15,184 nt of DNA from Candidatus Njordarchaeum guaymasense (GTDB lineage Archaea; Asgardarchaeota; Njordarchaeia; Njordarchaeales; Njordarchaeaceae): positions 1 to 15,184 of the forward strand of contig JAUQYT010000074.1 in assembly GCA_030587605.1 (NCBI GenBank). Direction: 5' to 3'. Shown here piece after piece: positions 1-5,120 of this stretch. Numbering within the stretch: the first letter of the stretch is position 1; the number at the start of each line of letters is the position of its first letter. Under the pieces are notes generated by a model. It did no database searches, was not told where the DNA came from, and worked only from the letters and a program-made list of their open reading frames with translations. A program made the translations under genes and the position numbers.

Positions 1-1
1 C

Positions 2-832
2 AAGACGAAAAGACCTTACGGCCTCGGCTTTCCGATGGTCACAATAAAGGATATGGTGAAAGCACAGAAGGAACTCATCGATTACTTGGGCATATATGAA
101 TTGCTGGCTGTTGTCGGAGGGTCAATGGCCGGTATGCAGGCTCTGCAATGGATCGTTGCATATCCCGATCGGGTAGCGCTTTGCATCCCTATAGCTGCCG
201 CAGCTCGTCAGTCGCCGCAGAACATAGCCTTCCATGAGGCTGGCCGCAGGGCGATCATGAGCGACCCAAACTGGCGACACGGTAATTACTACGGAAAGAA
301 TCCGCCTATTGATGGCCTAGCAGTGGCGAGGATGATTGGCCACATCACATATCTAAGCGACGAGACACTTCGAAGGAAATTTGGACGAAGACTCCAAGAG
401 AGACAGAAACTCAGCTTCAGCCTCAAGCCCGAATTTCAAGTGGAAAGCTACATCCACTACAAAGGAGAGACCTTCACGAAAAGGTTCGATGCAAACTCCT
501 ACCTATACATCTCCAAAGCAATAGATTACTTCGACATTTCCGACGGTTACGGTTCAGTCAAGGAGGCCTTCAGAGCCACAAAATCGAGGTTCCTAGTAAT
601 TTCCTTCACATCAGACTGGCTATACCCACCCTCAGAGTCCGAGGAGCTGGTTAATGAATTACGTGCGGCAGACAAAGAGGTCGTCTACTATGAATTTCCG
701 TCAACCTATGGACATGATGCCTTCCTTGTTGAGGGAGAAAAGATAGCCCACGCAATATCATACTACCTCGCTCACGCTAGGGATAAGGAGAGGCTGGAGA
801 GTCATCAGTTTGGAAATGAACCTCTCAGCTAG
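2..832 (+). CDS. metX: Homoserine O-acyltransferase (MetX), 5'-truncated by the window edge
   Basis: Alpha/beta-hydrolase acyltransferase that acylates L-homoserine in methionine synthesis, in the cytoplasm. The frame is open back to base 2, and the residues before the first ATG (35) already match the family (RPYGLGFPMVTIKDMV), so that ATG is internal and the true start lies left of the window. About 276 residues are visible, against a usual total of about 370-380. The nucleophile elbow GGSMAGMQ puts the catalytic Ser at visible residue 41. The acid is Asp205 in TSDWLYPP and the base is His238 in YGHDAFL, so the catalytic triad is complete. The elbow reads SMAG where SMGG is commonest. No metY or other methionine gene is in view. 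Acetyl versus succinyl donor cannot be decided from this sequence. The assignment is firm. Confidence 0.93.
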   Translation, partial: KTKRPYGLGFPMVTIKDMVKAQKELIDYLGIYELLAVVGGSMAGMQALQWIVAYPDRVALCIPIAAAARQSPQNIAFHEAGRRAIMSDPNWRHGNYYGKNPPIDGLAVARMIGHITYLSDETLRRKFGRRLQERQKLSFSLKPEFQVESYIHYKGETFTKRFDANSYLYISKAIDYFDISDGYGSVKEAFRATKSRFLVISFTSDWLYPPSESEELVNELRAADKEVVYYEFPSTYGHDAFLVEGEKIAHAISYYLAHARDKERLESHQFGNEPLS

Positions 833-902
833 ATACTCGGTCAGGATAGATTCTATTAAGTCACCATCAAATATATTGATTGGAACTGAACGGTGAGGAT
901 CC

Positions 903-1376
903 ATGGCTCAGGCTGGTAAAGCTGAACTCTACGTAAAGAAGATCAGAAACGGGACGGTCATAGACCACATCGTCGCTGGATACGCCCTCGACGTGCTGAA
1001 GATACTCAACATCACAGGTAAAGAAGGCAAGACCGTAGGAGTGGTGATGAACGTACCCAGCAAACACATCGGCAAAAAGGATATAGTCAAGATCGAGGGG
1101 GGAGAACTCAAGCCCGAAGATGTAGACAAGATAGCCCTGATCTGCCCCAAAGCAACAATCAACATCATTCGTGGATATGATGTCGTAGACAAGAAGAAAG
1201 TCAGCCTACCCAAAGACATCAAAGGAATAATAAAGTGCAGCAACCCCTCATGCATACTCAACTCAAGGGAACCAGCAGGTTCCCTTTTCCACGTTCAAGA
1301 AGTAGAACCAGTACGGTTGCGTTGCCACTACTGCAACAGGACTATGGAGGAAAAAGATATTCTAAAACAGTTCTAG
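903..1376 (+). CDS. pyrI: Aspartate carbamoyltransferase regulatory chain
   Basis: Regulatory subunit of aspartate transcarbamoylase, which binds nucleotide effectors and holds catalytic PyrB trimers together in pyrimidine synthesis. The length of 157 aa is normal for the family. An N-terminal allosteric domain (residues about 8-103, with the typical KIRNGTVIDHI opening) is followed by a zinc domain with Cys112, Cys117, Cys141 and Cys144 (CxxxxC...CxxC), matching the known zinc site. The ATG at 903 has a GGTGA Shine-Dalgarno match at 892-896, six bases upstream. The catalytic gene pyrB is not in the window, although the two are often adjacent. There is a 70-base gap from metX; TATA-like AAATATATT at 869-877 is present, but its expected transcription start would fall at or after the ribosome site, so I do not call it a promoter. 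Confidence 0.95.
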   Translation: MAQAGKAELYVKKIRNGTVIDHIVAGYALDVLKILNITGKEGKTVGVVMNVPSKHIGKKDIVKIEGGELKPEDVDKIALICPKATINIIRGYDVVDKKKVSLPKDIKGIIKCSNPSCILNSREPAGSLFHVQEVEPVRLRCHYCNRTMEEKDILKQF

Positions 1377-1385
1377 GGTGGAACT

Positions 1386-1397
1386 GAAAGTTTAAAG
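1386..1397 (+). promoter_or_regulatory. Likely BRE/TATA box for the ATP synthase F gene
   Basis: GAAAG followed by TTTAAAG resembles an archaeal BRE plus TATA box. Transcription would start near 1418-1420, just upstream of the TGAGG ribosome site at 1425-1429. It lies immediately after pyrI, suggesting that this gene has its own promoter. A second AT-rich box, CTTAAAGG at 1401-1408, is an alternative. Confidence 0.4.
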
Positions 1398-1435
1398 AAG
1401 CTTAAAGGGAAGAAAGCGTCTACCTGAGGCAACAA

Positions 1436-1792
1436 GTGAGGGTTGACTCGAAGCTAATGGCGACGATAGGGGTACTAGCGGACAGGGAGACTGCAACTTA
1501 CTTCAAGATTACTGGAATAAGGAACAGTTTCGCAGTCAACAATAGAGAGGAAGCCGAGGAACGATTGACAAAGCTACTCCAAGCGCAGGACATCTCACTC
1601 ATATTCGTCACAGAAGAGATAAACGAGTGGCTAAGGCCCATCATCGGCAGAGTCAGAAGGGGAAGAGAATATCCGCTTATAGTCTCTATCTTAGGGAAGC
1701 GAGGAAAGAAACCCAGAGCAGACCAGCTTGCTGAGCTTGTCAAGAGGACGGTCGGCGTGGAGATTAAGATAGGGCAGGGGTTCACCAAATAG
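1436..1792 (+). CDS. atpF: A/V-type ATP synthase subunit F
   Basis: Small central-stalk subunit of the archaeal A-type ATP synthase, which lies beside subunit D at the rotor and affects coupling. The 118-aa protein shows the family N-terminus (IGVLADRETATYFKITGIR, where most members have GDxDTxxGFxLxG), then a region ending in SLIFVTEEI, the usual second strand, and a C-terminal basic stretch. The GTG at 1436 is chosen because TGAGG at 1425-1429 sits six bases upstream; ATG 1457 would give a version seven residues shorter that still has the fold. Archaeal F subunits normally sit inside an operon with the other A1/Ao genes, but none is here. It could be a displaced operon member or a paralogue. 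The family call is fairly sure; the role as the main F subunit is inferred. Confidence 0.8.
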   Translation: MRVDSKLMATIGVLADRETATYFKITGIRNSFAVNNREEAEERLTKLLQAQDISLIFVTEEINEWLRPIIGRVRRGREYPLIVSILGKRGKKPRADQLAELVKRTVGVEIKIGQGFTK

Positions 1793-1917
1793 ACTGAAGA
1801 GGGCCAGAACAAGATTCTCAGGTTTCAGAAAGGTTCAGAATGAATTATATCCTTCAATTCCTGCTCAATAATGACTGAGAGTCCGATGGACCGCCTCAAG
1901 AGATTGCCCTGAATCCA

Positions 1918-2127
1918 TCATGAATCCAAGTATATGTGTAGCTTCCCATCGCCCATGTAGATTCCAGATTGCTTGAGTGCTCTAACCTCCTTATGGTCAG
2001 CAATTATCCTTCGAATCCTTACGCGCGCTCGTACGCTAAGATTCTCGCAAATCTTGCCGTGTTCCTCACAAATGCACCAAGGAAAAGCCCCTGCAATCTG
2101 GAATACAGCTGGTCTATCAAGTTGCAT
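1918..2127 (-). CDS. Small Cys-containing hypothetical protein
   Basis: I do not recognise this 69-aa product. It has a central Cys cluster (PWCICEEHGKIC, residues 17-28), a basic middle part (RARVRIRRII) and an acidic tail. No transmembrane helix or signal is visible. The open frame extends 12 codons above the ATG without another start, and those codons add three more cysteines (DQNLCSVESCTV). There is no clear ribosome site before the ATG. It may be a genuine small gene, or the last piece of a larger minus-strand gene broken by stops at 2164, 2221, 2227 and 2386, all in this same frame. Confidence 0.3.
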   Translation of the reverse strand: MQLDRPAVFQIAGAFPWCICEEHGKICENLSVRARVRIRRIIADHKEVRALKQSGIYMGDGKLHIYLDS

Positions 2128-2226
2128 TACAGTGCAGCTTTCAACGCTACATAGATTTTGATCTCAACATGCTAACGGCGTGGCTGAAATTTTTGTATAA
2201 CCTTCAAAAAGGAACTCCTCTTAGAC

Positions 2227-2355
2227 TCAGCTAGATCCCAGTTCAGAAGACTGAATTCTAAGCCCACTGCAGATCCCTGCGTCGAGAAATATGGGGACGT
2301 CTTCCAATGTAATTGGCGCACTACATGACTCTACTTTCCTATCAACCAATTCCAT
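2227..2355 (-). pseudogene. Possible remnant ORF in the same frame as the 1918-2127 ORF
   Basis: A 42-codon ORF (opening MELVDRKVESCSAPITLED) within a 52-codon open run on the minus strand. It shares its frame with the small ORF downstream and with the open run ending at 2386. The motif VESC appears here and again just upstream of the 2127 ATG. No function is recognisable and no ribosome site is seen. Labelled a pseudogene fragment only because several protein-like runs in one frame are broken by stop codons. Confidence 0.2.
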
Positions 2356-2470
2356 CTTGATTATTATTTCGGTGTTCTCCAGAGTTTAGGTCATGATGGG
2401 TTCGCTGTACATGCTCACCGCTATGTTTGCGCCTGTTTCATGAGCAATTCTCACTTTGTTTAAGGTGCCT

Positions 2471-3238
2471 CTATGTAGATGACTTCATAGCGGCGTTTAG
2501 TCGCTTGTTCACAATGTCCCAGTTGACATTCTCGAAGAACGCATCTATGTATGGCGCCCTCTTAGGCCCCTGGTCCGTGTAGTATGCGTGTTCGTAAACG
2601 TCTAAGATCAGAAGCGGAACCGCGTTAAGGAATCCATAGACATTATGGGCGTCCAAGCCATTGTTAATGAGTCTCTTGCTTGAAAGGTCGTATACAAGGA
2701 TGGCCCATCCGCGCAGAGCTATCCCGCACGCCTTAAAGTCCGCCTTCCACTTGTCGAATGAACCGAAGGTTTCTTCAATCATCTTGGTTAGATTTTCTGT
2801 GGGCTTTGTTCCTTGGCCATCCTTTATGTTCTCAAAGTAGAGTTCATGGAGGACGACTCCCATCCAGTTGAAGCTCTCTTCAACCTTTAGTTCTCTATAA
2901 TCGCTGTAGTTCTGGTTCGCCTTGCCTAGATCTACTGTCTGCTGCTTTTCCCATATCTCACTTATCTTGTTGACATATCCCTTGTAGTGCGTCTCAAAGT
3001 GATACTCGATCTGTTGATCTGATATTCCCTTCAAACCCTTTGGTTTGAGTTGGTCTTTAGGACTTACCTTCATGACCAAATCTTTTTTCACCTCAGATAT
3101 TGGTGTGGACGACGAAACCGATACGCTTGGCTCAGGACGCGATGTGTAATACATGTAGGATCCTATGGCGACAGCAGCAACCGAAGCGCCGGCATAACAA
3201 AGCGGCGCCTGCCCAGCTTTCGGCCTGTCAAGCCACAC
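2471..3238 (-). CDS. Membrane-anchored Fe/Mn superoxide dismutase
   Basis: Converts superoxide to hydrogen peroxide and oxygen. The 255-aa protein has an N-terminal hydrophobic helix (about residues 13-31), a Ser/Pro-rich spacer (33-48) and then a complete Fe/Mn SOD domain (about 60-250). All four metal ligands are present: His80, His131, Asp213 and His217 (DVYEHAYY). Gateway Tyr88 and His84 are also in place. Gly127 stands where Fe-type enzymes often carry a Gln, and His198 (DAHN) aligns with the C-terminal second-sphere Gln of Mn types. His at this site is known in some archaeal and cambialistic enzymes, so the metal is undecided. The anchor suggests the enzyme faces the cell exterior. GTG 3238 is chosen because a TATA-like box 25-32 bases upstream leaves almost no leader. 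Divergent from the ECF operon. Confidence 0.93.
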   Translation of the reverse strand: MWLDRPKAGQAPLCYAGASVAAVAIGSYMYYTSRPEPSVSVSSSTPISEVKKDLVMKVSPKDQLKPKGLKGISDQQIEYHFETHYKGYVNKISEIWEKQQTVDLGKANQNYSDYRELKVEESFNWMGVVLHELYFENIKDGQGTKPTENLTKMIEETFGSFDKWKADFKACGIALRGWAILVYDLSSKRLINNGLDAHNVYGFLNAVPLLILDVYEHAYYTDQGPKRAPYIDAFFENVNWDIVNKRLNAAMKSST

Positions 3239-3262
3239 ACAGAGGAGATCTGAAAGATAGCA

Positions 3263-3270
3263 CTAATAAA
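3263..3270 (-). promoter_or_regulatory. Likely TATA box of the SOD gene
   Basis: TTTATTAG read on the minus strand, preceded by CAAAGCG. Placing transcription start about 26 bases downstream gives a 5' end near 3241, within a few bases of the GTG at 3238. No ribosome-binding purine tract precedes the GTG, consistent with a leaderless transcript. Confidence 0.45.
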
Positions 3271-3349
3271 CGCTTTGAAGCTCTCTGGCTAGAACTGAAG
3301 GAGACACGGTTTACCTCTTTCTAAAGTGGCGAATGTAACTTTGAAAAAC

Positions 3350-3357
3350 GATATATT
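3350..3357 (+). promoter_or_regulatory. Likely TATA box of the ECF transporter operon
   Basis: GATATATT with a purine-rich GAAAAAC just upstream as a possible BRE. Predicted transcription start is near 3380, giving a leader of about 50 bases that begins at the inverted repeat 3383-3409 and contains the GGAGGAG ribosome site. It is one half of a 193-base divergent promoter region shared with the SOD gene. Confidence 0.45.
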
Positions 3358-3382
3358 CTCAGAGACTAGATTAGTTAACGCG

Positions 3383-3409
3383 TTCCAGCTTGTCGCACAC
3401 TGGCTGGAA
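3383..3409 (+). promoter_or_regulatory. Perfect 7-bp inverted repeat in the ECF operon leader
   Basis: TTCCAGC (3383-3389) and GCTGGAA (3403-3409) are exact reverse complements with a 13-base loop. The element falls between the predicted transcription start and the ribosome site at 3419-3424. It could be an RNA hairpin at the 5' end of the messenger or an operator for a dimeric regulator. The sequence does not decide which. Confidence 0.4.
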
Positions 3410-3431
3410 ACAATATCTGGAGGAGAATTGG

Positions 3432-3647
3432 ATGGCAAACTTACCGCTGCCCTACGCGCAGTTTTTTCAGCTGGTGACAATACTATATGCTATCATAGCA
3501 GTCGTAGCTGTTCTATGGACGAAAAAGCTTAGCAAGTCAAGCAGATACTACGGCTTCTCGAAGGCCTTCGCCATATTCATGGTCGTCGTCACTGTCTTCC
3601 TAGTGATATCCTACGCCGCCCAAGCGACATTCATGAAATGGATATAG
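3432..3647 (+). CDS. Small two-helix membrane protein of the ECF transporter operon
   Basis: 71-aa protein with two hydrophobic helices (about residues 9-30 and 45-66) joined by a short basic loop (WTKKLSKSSRYYGFSK), so the loop probably faces the cytoplasm. ATG 3432 is chosen over the in-frame ATG at 3390 because GGAGGA at 3419-3424 lies seven bases upstream and the earlier extension is not hydrophobic or protein-like. It is the first gene of the operon, ending 15 bases before the S-like gene. By size and topology it resembles the accessory CbiN/NikN subunits of cobalt and nickel ECF transporters, but I see no sequence match and the neighbouring membrane gene is not CbiM. A role as an accessory or stabilising subunit of this transporter is inferred. 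Confidence 0.7.
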   Translation: MANLPLPYAQFFQLVTILYAIIAVVAVLWTKKLSKSSRYYGFSKAFAIFMVVVTVFLVISYAAQATFMKWI

Positions 3648-3662
3648 AGGGAGATCCATCAG

Positions 3663-4250
3663 ATGGAGACGATGGGTAAAGACGGAGTTAAACCTGGACA
3701 CTTGGTGGTCGCTGGAGTCTTCGGGGGCATCTGCGCTGGAGCCGCCCTCTTCTCAATAATCATAGTCCCAATACCAGGATTGCCCGGGGGATCGGGATTC
3801 TGGATCCCTGCTGGACTCTACTTTGCACTGACTCTATGGTTTGGATTTTGGGGGGCTCTCGCAGGTCATATCGGGACTTTCATTGGAATGGGTCCGTTCT
3901 TCGGGTTTACATTCCAAGTCTGGGCTGATGGCGCTCTGGGCGACTTCTTCGCCCCCCTAATCAACCTCGCAATCTTCAGAGCCACCAAAGCTGATCCCGA
4001 ATTGAAGACTAGAAGAGATCAGGCGATATGGGTAGTTTCAGTGGTGATTTCTACATGCCTTGCATCAATGTGGATCCACTTCGTCAACTACAGCTTTGGA
4101 ACCATAACATTTAACCTTTGGAAATGGGGAGTAGTGGCCTATACGATCGGAGACTCTGCTGCGGTCCTAATCATAGGAACCCTGCTTCTGAAGACTGCAA
4201 CAAAATACTTCAAAACCTTCCCATACTATGTGAAGGGTCTCTTCTCCTGA
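3663..4250 (+). CDS. ECF transporter S-like (substrate-binding) membrane protein
   Basis: 195-aa integral membrane protein with about five to six hydrophobic segments, in the size range of ECF S components (about 180-200 aa). It is Gly- and aromatic-rich, with GGICAGAALFS near residue 20, a PGLPGGSGFW loop near 40-50, GHIGTFIGMG near 78 and an arginine-rich cytoplasmic loop (ATKADPELKTRRDQ, about 106-120). Its placement directly before EcfT and a double EcfA identifies the role. It lacks the MHIPDG opening of CbiM, and I do not recognise any specificity signature. ATG 3663 is preceded by GGGAG at about 3648-3652; ATG 3672 is possible. Linkage to the downstream COG0212 gene makes a folate- or thiamin-related substrate a reasonable guess only. 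Confidence 0.75.
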   Translation: METMGKDGVKPGHLVVAGVFGGICAGAALFSIIIVPIPGLPGGSGFWIPAGLYFALTLWFGFWGALAGHIGTFIGMGPFFGFTFQVWADGALGDFFAPLINLAIFRATKADPELKTRRDQAIWVVSVVISTCLASMWIHFVNYSFGTITFNLWKWGVVAYTIGDSAAVLIIGTLLLKTATKYFKTFPYYVKGLFS

Positions 4251-4273
4251 GGAGCCCCTTCCTTTTTTGTTTT
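4244..4273 (+). terminator. Hairpin plus U-tract at the end of the S-like gene
   Basis: CTCC (4244-4247) pairs with GGAG (4251-4254) across the stop codon, and is followed by CCTTCCTTTTTTGTTTT up to 4273. The U-rich run is the main feature of archaeal intrinsic terminators. It would give partial termination between the S-like and EcfT genes, so more messenger for the first two genes. The stem is short, so confidence is moderate. Confidence 0.4.
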
Positions 4274-4285
4274 AGGGCTCAGACC

Positions 4286-5116
4286 ATGTCGCAAAGGTCG
4301 ATGTTCGTCCATATCTCGAAGGACTCTCCGCTGAATAAGCTTCACCCGCTACCAAAACTGGCTTTGATGTTGGGCGTTAATACAGTGGCTCTCATCATTG
4401 AAGCACCAATCCCTTTCCTGATTCTAATAGGTTTGGTATTAGTTACATTTAGACTTGCCAAGGTTCCGCTCATGCGGATATGGCGACTCATCATCGTCCT
4501 TGTCATAGTCAGCCAAGCCGTCATAATATCCTATATCTTCACCAGCAAAATACCAGGTCAGATATTGTACTCGTTCCCTTGGGGAACCTACGTTTCTGAC
4601 ATGACATTGCTCTTCTCCTTCACTATGATACTGCGGTACTTGACGATGCTGCTGGGGTCCACCCTCATCCTCTGCACAACGAGCGATAGAGACATAACTT
4701 ATGGGATAATCACACTCCATCTACCCTTTGCACTTGCATTCATTTTCACTTTGGCGTTCAGATCAACCTCAATCTTCATCGATGACTACACCAAGATCAG
4801 GGATGCGATGGTTCTCCGTGGGACAGAATTCTCACGGGGATCGATAGTCTCGAGAGCGAGACGCTACAGCAGAATTCTGATTCCGCTGATATTCATAGCT
4901 CTCAGAAGAGTTGTCGAATCAACCTATGCTGTTGAAGCCAAAGGCTTCGCGGTGACCGGTAAGAGAACTTACTTGCACAAATATGAGATCAAAACAAGGG
5001 ACATTCTAGTCGCGGCAGCAATTGTCCTCACTGTTGTAGCCGCTTCCATGCTGAGGTTCTGGTTTGGAGTCTTGACATTTCCAGGATGGCCACTAAACAT
5101 AGCTGTTGCGGGGTAA
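4286..5116 (+). CDS. ecfT: ECF transporter transmembrane component (EcfT)
   Basis: Scaffold subunit that couples the S component to the ATPases. The 276-aa protein has the usual opening SPLNKLHPLPKLALML (14-29), several membrane helices (about 30-56, 66-85, 108-130, 145-160 and 240-262) and the two cytoplasmic coupling motifs: AMVLRG at 174-179 and EAKGF at 217-221. The second normally reads ARG, so Lys219 replaces the usual arginine conservatively. ATG 4286 is the first start after the U-rich gap; ATG 4301 has a better-placed AAAGG upstream and would remove five residues. The gene ends four bases before the GTG proposed for the ATPase, indicating translational coupling. Confidence 0.9.
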   Translation: MSQRSMFVHISKDSPLNKLHPLPKLALMLGVNTVALIIEAPIPFLILIGLVLVTFRLAKVPLMRIWRLIIVLVIVSQAVIISYIFTSKIPGQILYSFPWGTYVSDMTLLFSFTMILRYLTMLLGSTLILCTTSDRDITYGIITLHLPFALAFIFTLAFRSTSIFIDDYTKIRDAMVLRGTEFSRGSIVSRARRYSRILIPLIFIALRRVVESTYAVEAKGFAVTGKRTYLHKYEIKTRDILVAAAIVLTVVAASMLRFWFGVLTFPGWPLNIAVAG

Positions 5117-5120
5117 GATT

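Larger units (their letters stand above)
1793..2470. other. Low-coding region with possible gene remnants
   Basis: This stretch of about 680 bases lies between the convergent ends of atpF (+) and the SOD gene (-). I see no tRNA, no convincing small RNA and no repeat. The only coding-like signal is on the minus strand, in one frame throughout: an open run ending at 2386, a 52-codon run at 2230-2385, a short run at 2167-2220, and the 69-codon ORF at 1918-2127. These are separated by single stop codons. This pattern fits a decayed gene or non-coding sequence equally well. Confidence 0.5.

Noticed and set aside
1868..1915. C/D-box small RNA candidate (ATGACTGA ... CCCTGAA)
   Set aside because: The C box does not match RTGATGA and no paired C'/D' boxes or guide are clear.
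2009..2018. TTCGAATCC resembling a tRNA T-loop
   Set aside because: The flanking bases cannot form the T stem and no acceptor or anticodon arm is found nearby.
1918..2463. UGA or UAA recoding joining the minus-strand runs into one protein
   Set aside because: Several different stop codons would have to be read through, and TAG, TGA and TAA all end normal genes in this window.
3383..3431. TPP riboswitch upstream of the ECF operon
   Set aside because: The leader is too short and lacks the CTGAGA and P4/P5 core sequences.
3326..3532. 68-codon plus-strand ORF before and over the small ECF protein
   Set aside because: Lacks a ribosome site and overlaps the better supported 71-aa membrane protein in another frame.
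3432..4250. CbiN-CbiM cobalt transporter pair
   Set aside because: The large membrane protein lacks the MHIPDG N-terminus required for metal binding in CbiM, and the gene order is different.
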